From the NCBI GenBank assembly GCA_016713425.1, contig JADJPE010000005.1, positions 6,236,501-6,300,500 on the forward strand: 64,000 nucleotides of DNA. Reading direction: 5' to 3'. This stretch comes from Deltaproteobacteria bacterium. Lineage in GTDB: Bacteria; Myxococcota; Kuafuiibacteriia; Kuafuiibacteriales; Kuafuiibacteriaceae. The notes below the pieces were generated by a model, which searched no databases, was not told the DNA's origin, and was given only the letters and a program-made list of their open reading frames with translations. Within the stretch, counting starts at the first letter, position 1. Each line of letters opens with the position of its first letter. Shown here one piece after another: positions 17,608 to 26,516 of this stretch. The translations under genes and the position numbers were made by a program.

Positions 17608-19838
17608 AAGAGCACCCCGATCAGCGAGGCGAAAACCTGCAGCACGGCGAGCACGTGCGTGCCCACGGCTGCGCCCGCCCGCCACTCACGCTCGGTTGTC
17701 TGGCCATCATTCACTCGGCGCACATCGAGCTTCGAGAGCGAGGCTTCGGCCATGCGCGCCGAAGTCGCGGCCGACGAACTCGTCAAAGTGACCCGGTGCC
17801 AACGATACCGGCCATCCCAGGTCACGCTTTGGCGCGAACCGTCCTCGAACGCCACATCCACGGACACGGCCTGGGCAATGTTCCCCCGACGCTCGATCAC
17901 GAAACTCGTATCGAAAAGAGACACCCGAGAAGAAGAAGAAGAAGAAGAAGAAGAAGAAAAGGAAGAAGCTGCGGGGGGCCGAGTTGCCCGCCGTCGGGTC
18001 GTCAGATCGTCGATCGCATAGTCCACGAAGCCAGGAGACCGGACCGCGTTCGCAAAAAAGGCATCGAGCGACTGGCCCGAGACCTCTTCCAACGCGTGCT
18101 GGAAATCGTGAGTGCTCGGATGTCGATACCGCCATCTCAGATGATAGAGGCGCATGGCGCGTGCAAAGACGTCATCGCCGAGCACCCGCTCGAGCTCGCT
18201 GAGCACGAGCGCCGCGCGGAAGTAAACGTTGGCGGTATAGGATCGGGCATCGCGATACAACCACGCCGGTCGAAGGACGGCATCGGTGTCCGGCGCCCAA
18301 AGCGCCATGACTCGAAACTTATCTTCCTCCGAGAGCCGAAGGCCGCCAAACCACGGTTCGAGTGGCACGCCGCCAATCTTTGGAACCCAGGCAAAGGCGC
18401 CGTAAGTCTCCGCCAAGACCTTGGCTGTCGAGAAGGTGGTGAAGCCTTCATCGAGCCATGGTTCTTCAAACTCGTTCGAGCCGACCAAGCCGTACCAATA
18501 CTGGTGTCCAAACTCATGGACGGTGACCGACTCCGGTTGGCCGACGCCCGGAAGCGCCGGCCAGGTGACACCTCCCGTGATCAGGGTGGGATACTCCATC
18601 CCCATGGCCGCGCGCGCTGCGCTCGGCCCATCGACGATCGTCAGCGTGGGATACGGATATGCGCCGTACCACAGCCCGAACCATTGAATCGCCGCTCGAG
18701 CCGCGTCGAGATAGCGGTCGGCATAGGCTCGGTGCTCCGGTTGGATGAGAAGCTTGATCTTCACCGGGCTCAGCCCGAGGTCTTCCGGCGAGAGTCCGAG
18801 AACCTGCGCCACATGGGCGCGCTTCGTCGCATCGACATCGCGTGTCGGATCGAAATCATCATCGATCGCGAGGCACCGTCGATCGGCCACCCATGCGAAA
18901 TCATGAACTCGAGCTTGCTCATGAACGTAGGTGACCATGCCATCCGAGTGCTCGCGAACAGCGATCCGCGCCCCTGTCGCGCCCACCTGATAGTCATCGG
19001 GCACGGTGATCGCCACGCGATAGTGACCATAGTCCGAGAAGAACTCGCTGTTTGCGTGGTACTGATGGCAGTTCCAGCGTGGCTCCAAGCCCTCGGTCAA
19101 CGGCCCCGCGGCTGACACCGCCGGGCCATCCGTCATCCTCGGTGAACCAGACGCATCGGCCACGTCGAGCACGCCGAGCTTGGGGAACCACTGCGCGACC
19201 ATATAGAAGTCGCCCACATACCCCGCGCGCGCAAAAAGCTTCGGCAGCTTGGACACGAAAGACATGGAGACGTCCACCGCTTGTCCTGGCGCAACCGAAA
19301 AGGGCAGCGGTGTCTTCATCACGGTTCGATCCTCGTCGTTGCCATCATCCGGTGCTTCAAAGGTCCGTGCCGGCAGCAGATCGAATCCGTTCGTCAGATC
19401 GAGCTTCGCCGCACTCGCCCCGTCGACAAGGCGAGCCGAGAGTGCAGTCACCTCCACCGATCCCGGTGCTCGCGGATCGAACCGCACCCCTCGCCTCGTC
19501 ATACCTTTCGACTCGATCATGAACGTGGACCGCTCATTTCGAAACGCGTTGAGATAGAGATGCCACCAGAGTTCGCGCACGGGGACGCGACCACGGTTCG
19601 TCCAACGAACCACGCCCCGGCCACGCACCGTCGCCGAGTCGGGTTCGAGCAACGCTTCGAGATCATAGGACAGCGTCTCCTCGTAGTTCGCCGCCCCCGA
19701 AAGCGTGAGTGGGCCCCGGAGCTCGGCGAGACTCAACGGAGGTTCGAATGTCGGCCGAAGCTCGACCGTGGCGCGAGATGAAGGCGTCTCCCCCATCTCG
19801 GCTTGGGCGACCGTCAAGAGCACCAGGGCCGCGATCAT
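17604..19838 (-). CDS. M1-family zinc metallopeptidase, exported
   Basis: 744 residues. MIAALVLLTVAQA is a short signal peptide. VTVHEFGHQYWYG provides the zinc HExxH (H441, E442, H445) and WLDEGFTTFS the third ligand Glu about 19 residues on. The AMGMEYPTLITGG segment matches the GAMEN-like exopeptidase loop in modified form, so strict aminopeptidase activity is less certain. The M1 fold is otherwise well kept. The C-terminal part carries a poly-Ser run from a GAA/TTC microsatellite and ends in a hydrophobic anchor (THVLAVLQVFASLIGVLF). Likely periplasmic and membrane-anchored. First gene of an operon with the membrane protein and holB. Confidence 0.88.
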   Translation of the reverse strand: MIAALVLLTVAQAEMGETPSSRATVELRPTFEPPLSLAELRGPLTLSGAANYEETLSYDLEALLEPDSATVRGRGVVRWTNRGRVPVRELWWHLYLNAFRNERSTFMIESKGMTRRGVRFDPRAPGSVEVTALSARLVDGASAAKLDLTNGFDLLPARTFEAPDDGNDEDRTVMKTPLPFSVAPGQAVDVSMSFVSKLPKLFARAGYVGDFYMVAQWFPKLGVLDVADASGSPRMTDGPAVSAAGPLTEGLEPRWNCHQYHANSEFFSDYGHYRVAITVPDDYQVGATGARIAVREHSDGMVTYVHEQARVHDFAWVADRRCLAIDDDFDPTRDVDATKRAHVAQVLGLSPEDLGLSPVKIKLLIQPEHRAYADRYLDAARAAIQWFGLWYGAYPYPTLTIVDGPSAARAAMGMEYPTLITGGVTWPALPGVGQPESVTVHEFGHQYWYGLVGSNEFEEPWLDEGFTTFSTAKVLAETYGAFAWVPKIGGVPLEPWFGGLRLSEEDKFRVMALWAPDTDAVLRPAWLYRDARSYTANVYFRAALVLSELERVLGDDVFARAMRLYHLRWRYRHPSTHDFQHALEEVSGQSLDAFFANAVRSPGFVDYAIDDLTTRRRATRPPAASSFSSSSSSSSSSRVSLFDTSFVIERRGNIAQAVSVDVAFEDGSRQSVTWDGRYRWHRVTLTSSSAATSARMAEASLSKLDVRRVNDGQTTEREWRAGAAVGTHVLAVLQVFASLIGVLF
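17929..17958. repeat. (GAA)10 microsatellite in the M1 peptidase
   Basis: Ten perfect trinucleotide units, plus flanking imperfect ones. They encode a serine run on the minus strand between the catalytic domain and the C-terminal domain. Confidence 0.95.
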
Positions 19839-19874
19839 GTTCGCAGAGGTCTAGGTGTCCGCGGCCTCGCGTGT

Positions 19875-19896
19875 CAACACGTGAGCCAACGTGTTG
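19875..19896. promoter_or_regulatory. inverted repeat upstream of the M1 peptidase
   Basis: caacacgt and acgtgttg arms, 8 bp each and perfect, separated by 6 bases. It lies 37 bp upstream of the peptidase start and about 80 bp past the end of the kinase-like gene. There is no T-run, so an operator is more likely than a terminator; which protein would bind is unknown. Confidence 0.4.
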
Positions 19897-19977
19897 GCCG
19901 TGCTTGCTCGCACGTACGCCTTCCCGCACGTCGTCCAGAATGTTCCGCGGCGGACGCGTCGTGCGCCCGGCGCTCAA

Positions 19978-22900
19978 CTAACGCGAAAGCTTCTGAAGTG
20001 TGGCCTCGATTCGAGCGCGATTCTTCGTCTTTGGATCGAGCTCTAGACATCGCCTCAGATCTTGAGCCGCTTCCGCGCGTCGACCCATGCGAACGTAGAG
20101 CGAGCCGCGACGAAGAAAAACCGCGGCGTCGGTTGGCCGTCGTCGAATCAGATCATCGTAGTCGGCAAGCGCTTCCGCGAGCAGCCCGGCTGCGACTCGT
20201 TCGGCCGCGCGCCGAAGACGCGCCTCGGTGTGTCCTTCGTCGATCGCCAACACCGCCGAAAAATCAGCGATGGCGTCTTGGTGGCTGCCTTGATCGGCCC
20301 GAATCCGCCCCCTCAAGATCAGGGCTTCAATCGTCTTCGGCGCCAGCGCAAGAACACGGTCGAGATCCTCGATCGCACCCCCTAAGTCCTTGGCTTCAAC
20401 ACGCGCCAAGGCGCGATTGAGACGAAGCGGCGCCGATTGAGGTGCTAGGTCGATCGCCCGCGTGAAGTCGGAGATCGCACCGGAAGCGTCGTGGAGCTCT
20501 CGTCGCAGCAAACCTCTTTCGTTCCACGCGACCACGAACGCTCGCTGCTTTTCGATCGCTTCGGAGAACGCCGCCTCGGCCCCCTTCAACTGGCCGCTGG
20601 CCCGAAGCTGCCGCCCCCGTTGGAGCGCGGCGACGGCCGCTCGCTTCGCGTCCTCGGATGGCGCATCAGGCGGTACCGCTTCGGTCACGTCCCGTCTGCG
20701 CCCCCCCTGCATCACGCCGGAGGGAGCCCGCTCGTCCCCCGGCCGCCGTTCGCCGGTCGACACCTGCGGGCCGCTATCGGGCCGATCACCCCGGTTGGCC
20801 GCCGGTGAGCCCTGCGTCGTCGTTCGCTCCGGCGTCGTTCGCTCCGGCGTCGTTCGCTCCGGTGTCGTTCGTTGGGTCGGGGGTGTTCGGTCGACGGCTG
20901 CTTTGGCCTCGGCCTCCGCGCCTTGGATCGCGTTCCCCCCTTCACCCTCGGCCTCAGAGGTCTGTGTGGGAGGTTCTTCGTGAGTGGGCGGAGAATGCTC
21001 AGCGGCCGCCTCGGCGGCGCGAATGCACCGACCCTCAAGCTCTTCGAGGAGGCGAGCCGCCCGAGAATACAGGGTGAAAGCCGCTTGCGTATCGCCGGCC
21101 AGCCAGGCCTTCGCAGCATCGACGACGAGCACGTCGCCTTGCGCGCGCTGCCCATCCACCGCCTCACGGCACGCGCTGCTTCGAGCAAAAGAGCGTCTCC
21201 GTTCATCGACCGCTGTCCGAAGCGCTGTCCGGGCCGCAACGATCTCATTCTGCTGTGTCAGGCCGTCGAGCGTCCGCTGACTCAGCTCAACCAGATGTTC
21301 CGAACGACGATGGGCTTCCGCGTACGCATCGAGCCGAAGACGCAGCTTGTGACGCGCATTCGAAGCGTTGCGCTTTGCCTCGACCACCTCGGGCGCCCGC
21401 GCCGGGTCGAGCGGGGGGCCCCCAGCAAAACCTGGCCCGCGATAGGGCTCGGGTTCCGGAGGCTGCACGCCGTAAGAGATCCCCACGGCCGACGACGCTC
21501 GCGCCAGAAGGTCCTTGGCGATGGGCTCGACCCGCTCATCGAACAACCCGAACGCGACGCCCCCAATCACGACCACGACCGCAAGGAGCGAGCCCCCCCA
21601 ACGCAACCACCGCGCAAGCTTGGACGCCGGGGCTCTGGTTCGCCGTTCCGACGCGCCGAAGCCCCGGCCACGTGCGTCGCGTCGGTGGCCGCGCGATTCG
21701 TGGCCATTGTCGTCAGCGTCGTCAACTTCGTCGGCGTCGTCGGAGAGATCATCGCTCGAACGGGGGCCCTCGTGCTTGTGCCCTCCGTCGAGCGAGCCAC
21801 GTGAATCGAAACCTGATTGGGCCCCCGCAAGGCGCCGCGGATCTTGATCGCCGCGCTGGCCGCCCCAGGAGTGGGCCCGAACCGAGATGAGGCGCGACGC
21901 GCTCTCGAGATCGGTCGACTCGAGGGGTGGTGCATCAATGATCGGGGCCAAGGCTTCGTGGAGGGCGCCCATGTCGGGGAATCGAAGTGCGGGCTGGAGA
22001 GACAAGGCTCGCTTGACCGCCTCCACGACCCTCGAATCCAATCCTGGCACCACATCTTCGAGCGCCTCGAACTCGCCTCTCTTGACCGCCTTCAATGCGT
22101 TGCCCACGTCGTCGCCGACGAAGGGCGAGCGCCCCGCGAGGCATCGATAGAGAACGCACCCCATCGCGAAAACATCGGTCGCGGGGTTCACATCATGGGC
22201 GCCGCCCACCTGCTCCGGCGCAACGTAGGCGGCATAGCCACCGCTGGCGCGACGTCCCAGACCGCGTAGCTCACGATCAACATTCTCAATCACGCCAGCA
22301 TCGTCCTCGGCATTCGAGGCCTGCCGAGACCGACCTCCAACGGGTGGCACCGAAACCTCTCCAAAGGGATCGAAGTCCTCGGGCTCGTTGAGCGCGCCAA
22401 ATTCGCTCATCGGATCGTCGGCGCCCACGTCGCTTCGGGGCGAAATCGCACCGGAACCGGAACCGGACTCCGATCCCAACCGCTCGCTGCGGCCACGCTC
22501 GAGCCCATCTCCGCCCAGGTCGAGGACGTGTTTGGCGAGTCCCATGCCAAGCCCCGAAAGCCGCACCATGCGGCGGGCTCGATCGGGCAGAAGGAAGAAC
22601 CGGGCCGGCTGGATATCGCGATGGACGATGCCAGCACGATGGGCCACCGCCAACCCCGCCAGCACGGGCAGCATCAGCGAGACGGTCTCCTCGACGGAAA
22701 GCGACCGATCCGGCAACAGATAATGCTCGAGCGTATCGCCTTCGCAAAACTCGCTCACGGCGTAGACCGCATCGCCATCAAACCCTACGTCCAGGAGGTG
22801 CACGATGTGGCGGTGTCGAAGACGCATCGCACCGCGCGCCTCCCACATGAAGAGCTGCACGGCCTCCTGATCGCCGATCGCGTCGGGGCTGAAGAAGTTC

Positions 22901-23028
22901 ACGATGACCGGCGTGCGATCGTGCGTGTCGAAAGAACGAAACGACGAGCCGCCGGGACGTTCACTCAGCTGAGCCACAAGCTCGTAGCGCTCTTTGACTA
23001 CGGCACCGATCTGGCGTGGTGCGGTCAT
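19978..23028 (-). CDS. Ser/Thr kinase-like (probable pseudokinase) membrane protein with TPR repeats
   Basis: 1016 residues. Residues 1 to about 365 have a Hanks-type kinase fold: ERYELVAQLSERPGG, WEARGAMRLRHRHIV, HRDIQPARF, YVAPEQVGG, DVFAMGCVLY. Several catalytic positions differ. The VAIK lysine is Asn (VIVNFF), the HRDxKxxN lysine and asparagine are Gln and Arg, and DFG is GLG (SGLGMG). A single membrane span near residue 480 (LLAVVVVIGGVAFGLF) is followed by a coiled region, a TPERT repeat, and about five TPRs at the C-terminus (RGLLRRELHDASGAISDF and similar). It likely scaffolds proteins across the inner membrane instead of phosphorylating. It is divergent from hutF. Confidence 0.88.
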   Translation of the reverse strand: MTAPRQIGAVVKERYELVAQLSERPGGSSFRSFDTHDRTPVIVNFFSPDAIGDQEAVQLFMWEARGAMRLRHRHIVHLLDVGFDGDAVYAVSEFCEGDTLEHYLLPDRSLSVEETVSLMLPVLAGLAVAHRAGIVHRDIQPARFFLLPDRARRMVRLSGLGMGLAKHVLDLGGDGLERGRSERLGSESGSGSGAISPRSDVGADDPMSEFGALNEPEDFDPFGEVSVPPVGGRSRQASNAEDDAGVIENVDRELRGLGRRASGGYAAYVAPEQVGGAHDVNPATDVFAMGCVLYRCLAGRSPFVGDDVGNALKAVKRGEFEALEDVVPGLDSRVVEAVKRALSLQPALRFPDMGALHEALAPIIDAPPLESTDLESASRLISVRAHSWGGQRGDQDPRRLAGAQSGFDSRGSLDGGHKHEGPRSSDDLSDDADEVDDADDNGHESRGHRRDARGRGFGASERRTRAPASKLARWLRWGGSLLAVVVVIGGVAFGLFDERVEPIAKDLLARASSAVGISYGVQPPEPEPYRGPGFAGGPPLDPARAPEVVEAKRNASNARHKLRLRLDAYAEAHRRSEHLVELSQRTLDGLTQQNEIVAARTALRTAVDERRRSFARSSACREAVDGQRAQGDVLVVDAAKAWLAGDTQAAFTLYSRAARLLEELEGRCIRAAEAAAEHSPPTHEEPPTQTSEAEGEGGNAIQGAEAEAKAAVDRTPPTQRTTPERTTPERTTPERTTTQGSPAANRGDRPDSGPQVSTGERRPGDERAPSGVMQGGRRRDVTEAVPPDAPSEDAKRAAVAALQRGRQLRASGQLKGAEAAFSEAIEKQRAFVVAWNERGLLRRELHDASGAISDFTRAIDLAPQSAPLRLNRALARVEAKDLGGAIEDLDRVLALAPKTIEALILRGRIRADQGSHQDAIADFSAVLAIDEGHTEARLRRAAERVAAGLLAEALADYDDLIRRRPTDAAVFLRRGSLYVRMGRRAEAAQDLRRCLELDPKTKNRARIEATLQKLSR
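20821..20865. repeat. 15-bp tandem repeat in the kinase-like gene
   Basis: Three units of cgttcgctccggcgt, one with a single substitution, encoding TTPER repeats in the periplasmic linker. Confidence 0.95.
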
Positions 23029-23061
23029 CGACAGTGAACCGGCGAAGCGGATCGTCCTTCA

Positions 23062-23100
23062 CCTTTCCCCTTAAAGGATCACGGGGCCCAAGCTCCCCGT
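23062..23100. promoter_or_regulatory. two adjacent inverted repeats between divergent genes
   Basis: ccttt-cccctt-aaagg (23062-23077) followed by acgggg-cccaagct-ccccgt (23081-23100). They lie in the 143-bp gap between the divergent kinase-like gene and hutF, so they are placed to act as operator or transcript-structure elements for either. No known operator consensus recognised. Confidence 0.35.
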
Positions 23101-23171
23101 CAAGGCGGGCCGCCTGAGGGTGGCCCTCTTGCCGTCGCGCGCCAAGAAGGTCATCCTCATGTAGGCAGGCC

Positions 23172-24671
23172 GTGCACCTCATCTGCGAGCACCTACACCA
23201 ACCCGGAGGGTGGCTAACCCCGGGCATCCTGGACGTCGACGAGGCAGGCATCATCCGCAGCGTTGCGGCCGGTTCGCGCGAGGACCTGGCGTCAATGCGC
23301 GGCAAGCAACACGACCCGAGACACCAGAACATCGACGGCTTCGTGATCCCGGGCCTGCCCAACGTTCATTCACACGCTTTTCAACGCGCGATGGCTGGCC
23401 ACGCCGAATCGGCACCGGCACCGGCGAACTCGAGTGCGAACGCGAACTTGAGTGCGAACGCGATTTCGAACGCCACGCACGACTTCTGGTCATGGCGATC
23501 TCAGATGTACCGGGTGGCGAACGCGATCGACCCCGACACGATCGAGGCGATCGCGGCCCAACTCTACGTCGAAATGCTCGAAGCAGGAATGACGAGCGTT
23601 GGCGAGTTTCACTATCTGCATCACGCTCCGGACGGCAGGCCCTATGCTCGGGCGAGCGAGCTAAGCCTTCGAATCGTCCGCGCAAGTCGCCGAGCAGGCA
23701 TTGCGCTCACCCACCTCCCTGTTCTCTACACGCGCGGCGGTTTCGACCGCCCGGCCGAGACCGCGCAGCGGCGGTTCATCCATCGTGCGTTCGATGCCTT
23801 CATAGACCTCGTCGCCGAGCTCCAGAAGGAGATCACTCGGAAAGAGCTCATCGGCGATCGCCCCGAAGAAGCCGCTCTGACGCGGCTCGGCGTCGCGGCG
23901 CATAGCCTCCGCGCTGTGCCGCCCGACCTGCTTCTTGCACTCGCCCAATTCGCGTCCGAGACTCGGACGCGCGCGGCGTCCCCAGGGTCATCGCTGCCCA
24001 TACACATTCACGTCGCCGAGCAGACGACGGAGGTCGACGAATGCGTTCAACGACTCGGCGCCCGCCCGGTCGAATGGCTGCTCGCCAACGCCGATGTCAG
24101 TCCGGCTTGGTGCCTCGTGCACGCAACGCATATGACGCCGCGCGAACGCGAGGAAGTCGCAGCGCGCGGTGCGGTTGTCGGCCTCTGCCCAACAACCGAA
24201 GCCAACCTCGGCGACGGCTTCTTCGAAGCAGAAGACTTCATCGCGCACGAAGGGCGCTTCGGGATCGGCAGCGATTCGCACGTCTCGGTGTCGGGAACCG
24301 AGGAGCTGCGGTGGCTCGAGTACGGTGAGCGCCTGCGGCAACGACGACGAAACATCCTAACCCCGGCCCAGACTCTGTACGAGCGAGCCGTCTCGGGGGG
24401 TGCCCAGGCGCTGGGCCAACCCGTCGGCGCCCTGACGCCTGGGGCGCGCGCCGACCTGGTCGCGCTCGACGCCCATCACCCTGCGCTGGCTGGCCATACT
24501 CCCGCCACTGTCTTCGACGCGTTCCTGTTCGGGCGGGGAGACGGCGCCATCCGGGACGTCATGGTCGGCGGCCGATGGTGTGTCCGAGACGGCAGGCATC
24601 TCGAGCGCGAGGCGATCCGGCAAGATTTCCGACGAGCCCTTTCTGCCCTCAAGGCGTCGTGGTCCGCCTAA
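23172..24671 (+). CDS. hutF: formimidoylglutamate deiminase
   Basis: 499 residues from a GTG at 23172. This amidohydrolase converts N-formimidoyl-L-glutamate to N-formyl-L-glutamate and ammonia in histidine breakdown. GLPNVHSHAFQRAMAG carries the HxH zinc ligands, SVGEFHYLHH a family signature, IHIHVAEQ the third His and the catalytic-region Glu, and GIGSDSHVSV the Asp. WRSQMYRVANAIDP also matches HutF. An Ala/Asn/Ser insert from a short repeat (about residues 85-101) follows the first motif, a place where the family is normally compact. No other hut gene is in the window. Confidence 0.9.
   Translation: MHLICEHLHQPGGWLTPGILDVDEAGIIRSVAAGSREDLASMRGKQHDPRHQNIDGFVIPGLPNVHSHAFQRAMAGHAESAPAPANSSANANLSANAISNATHDFWSWRSQMYRVANAIDPDTIEAIAAQLYVEMLEAGMTSVGEFHYLHHAPDGRPYARASELSLRIVRASRRAGIALTHLPVLYTRGGFDRPAETAQRRFIHRAFDAFIDLVAELQKEITRKELIGDRPEEAALTRLGVAAHSLRAVPPDLLLALAQFASETRTRAASPGSSLPIHIHVAEQTTEVDECVQRLGARPVEWLLANADVSPAWCLVHATHMTPREREEVAARGAVVGLCPTTEANLGDGFFEAEDFIAHEGRFGIGSDSHVSVSGTEELRWLEYGERLRQRRRNILTPAQTLYERAVSGGAQALGQPVGALTPGARADLVALDAHHPALAGHTPATVFDAFLFGRGDGAIRDVMVGGRWCVRDGRHLEREAIRQDFRRALSALKASWSA
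23424..23472. repeat. in-frame 18-bp/6-bp repeat in hutF
   Basis: gcgaactcgagt-type and gcgaac units repeated about 2.5 times, encoding an ANSSAN/ANLSAN run immediately after the HxH metal motif. Confidence 0.85.
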
Positions 24672-24921
24672 GGGCGCCATGTGGGCCTAAGTGCGCTTTT
24701 TCGTGCGTGCGTTCGTACGCGAAGGTCGTTGCCCCGCGAGAGCCGATCTGCGAGCCTGCGCTGGTTCCAGTTGGGAACACACGCCCTAGGATTCCAGTGT
24801 TTCGAACAAAGATGTACCCGCAGCGCCGTGCAACATCGGCTCTCTGTGCGTCTTGGCACTGGCACAGTAAGGCGTGAACGCGTCGAGGGAGTGTCCCGAA
24901 GACGCCGGTTAGGGGCTTTTT

Positions 24922-25290
24922 ATGCAGAAGAAGTTGTACGTTGGAAACCTTGCCTACTCAACCACGGAAGCAGAGCTGGAGGATGCTTTCCGAAGCCACG
25001 GCGAAGTCACGAGCGTCAAAGTGGTGACCGACCGCGATACGGGGCGCCCTCGCGGGTTCGCGTTCGTCGAAATGGCGGATGAAGCTGGCGCTGCAGCGGC
25101 GATCAATGCGCTGAATGAGACCAGCCTGGGCGGACGAACAATCCAAGTCAGCGAAGCGCGTCCTCAGAAGGAACGTGGCGGCGGCGGGTTCAACCGCGGC
25201 GATCGTGGTGGCGATCGCGGTGGCCGTGGTGGCGGGGGAGGTTTCGGAGGTCGCGGCGGAGGCGGCGGCCGTTCACGTTACGACGACTAG
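24922..25290 (+). CDS. RRM-type RNA-binding protein with RGG tail
   Basis: 122 residues. KLYVGNLAY (RNP2) and RGFAFVEM (RNP1) define one RNA recognition motif across residues 3-80. The remaining 40 residues are Gly/Arg-rich (GDRGGDRGGRGGGGGFGG), ending RSRYDD. Such small RRM plus RGG proteins are common in myxobacteria and cyanobacteria and often respond to cold. A 250-bp leader separates it from hutF. I see no gene or confident structure in that leader, but a long 5' untranslated region would fit cold-responsive control (inference). Confidence 0.92.
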   Translation: MQKKLYVGNLAYSTTEAELEDAFRSHGEVTSVKVVTDRDTGRPRGFAFVEMADEAGAAAAINALNETSLGGRTIQVSEARPQKERGGGGFNRGDRGGDRGGRGGGGGFGGRGGGGGRSRYDD

Positions 25291-25468
25291 TTCCCAGAAA
25301 ACCGATCGCCCCTTCGATGTGCGCCGGCGGGCGCATCCCCCTTCAACACTGCGAAGGCTGCACGGCCTCCGATAATCCCCAACCCGAAGCCTGCAAGCTG
25401 GGCCGCACGACTGAAGTCCGAAGTCCGGGAGGTCAGGCATCCGCTCATCGGTGTCGCTGGGCACATCG

Positions 25469-25505
25469 CGTATCGATCGTATCGATCGGTCGTATCGATC
25501 GTATC
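25469..25505. repeat. cgtatcgat repeat upstream of the methyltransferase gene
   Basis: Four copies of cgtatcgat or a truncated form, in direct orientation, each containing the palindrome atcgat. They lie about 60-90 bp upstream of the methyltransferase start, so clustered regulator sites are possible. Confidence 0.7.
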
Positions 25506-25561
25506 CGCGAGCTAGACAGCATGCCGGCCTCGTGCCACGACCATCGAGGCAGGAGGCGGCG

Positions 25562-26383
25562 ATGAAGAAGGAAGCACTCGGCTACTTGCACGGATTCACT
25601 CAGGAGGAGCAGGGCCGTCTTTACCGCCAAGCGCGCTTCATGGAGCACCGTATTCACGAAGGCCTCCCGTTTCATCGCGCCCGCCGTATGCTCGAGGTGG
25701 GATGTGGGGTCGGCGCACAAACTGAGATCTTGCTGCGCCGCTACCCCGAGCTCCATGTCACGGGGATCGATGCGGCCGCACCGAACCTTGACCAAGCCCG
25801 ACGATATCTCGAGGGTCTGCCCTGGGCACAGGGTCGTTTCGACCTGTTCTTGAAGAACGCGACGCGCCTCGATCTCGAGGTCGAGCATTATGACTCCGCC
25901 TTTCTTTGTTGGATCCTGGAACACGTCGCCGAACCAGCGCTGATCCTCTCCGAGGTCCGCCGGCTTCTCCGCCCAGGGTCATGGGTCGTTTGCACCGAAG
26001 TGCAGAATGCCACGTTCTTCCTCGACCCCTACGCGCCGTCGACGTTGGCGTACTGGACGAGCTTCAACGACCATCAGCTGACCTTGGGCGGCGACCCCTT
26101 CGTGGGTGCGAAGCTCGGCAACCTGCTCCAACGCATCGGCTACAAAGACGTCACAACCGAAGTGCGAACCATCCACCTCGACAATCGAGCGCCGGTGGAG
26201 CGCGCCGAATTCATCGCCTTCTGGGCTGACCTCCTCCTGTCGGGCGCCGACGGTCTGCGCGCGGCCGGCAAGGTCACGGAGGAGACGATCGAAGCGATGC
26301 AGCACGAGCTCGAAGAAGTCCGCCACAACCCCGACGCCGTATTCTTCTACGCGTTCGTGCAAGCGCGCGCCCGCGTACCCTGA
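25562..26383 (+). CDS. class I SAM-dependent methyltransferase
   Basis: 273 residues from ATG 25562, which has a strong aggagg site; the frame is open 111 bp further upstream, but that part is repeat-derived. RRMLEVGCGVGAQTEILLRR is motif I, HVTGIDAAAPNL the acidic strand 2, FDLFLKNATRLDLE motif II, and DSAFLCWILEHVAEP with LRPGSWVVCTE complete the core. The C-terminal third is helical and probably forms the acceptor pocket. Acceptor unknown. It stands alone on the plus strand between the RRM gene and the M17 aminopeptidase. Confidence 0.88.
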   Translation: MKKEALGYLHGFTQEEQGRLYRQARFMEHRIHEGLPFHRARRMLEVGCGVGAQTEILLRRYPELHVTGIDAAAPNLDQARRYLEGLPWAQGRFDLFLKNATRLDLEVEHYDSAFLCWILEHVAEPALILSEVRRLLRPGSWVVCTEVQNATFFLDPYAPSTLAYWTSFNDHQLTLGGDPFVGAKLGNLLQRIGYKDVTTEVRTIHLDNRAPVERAEFIAFWADLLLSGADGLRAAGKVTEETIEAMQHELEEVRHNPDAVFFYAFVQARARVP

Positions 26384-26516
26384 CGGCCGGTGCCCGACGC
26401 GACTTCCCAACGCGACTTCCCGACGCGACGACGCCATGCGACCCGACCCGAGACCTTTCTTCGGTGGAGCCACATCGATCGTTTCCAATCGTCCTGGATC
26501 CATGTAGTAGACCCAG

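Noticed and set aside
17655..19115. 486-codon open frame antisense to the M1 peptidase
   Set aside because: Shadow of the peptidase; Arg/Pro-rich without motifs.
23172..24671. hutF as another catalytically dead enzyme
   Set aside because: All metal ligands and the SDSH segment are intact; only the Ala/Asn insert is odd.
24840..24880. Sigma-54 promoter (tggcac start) upstream of the RRM gene
   Set aside because: The GG element is present but no GC dinucleotide at the right spacing follows.
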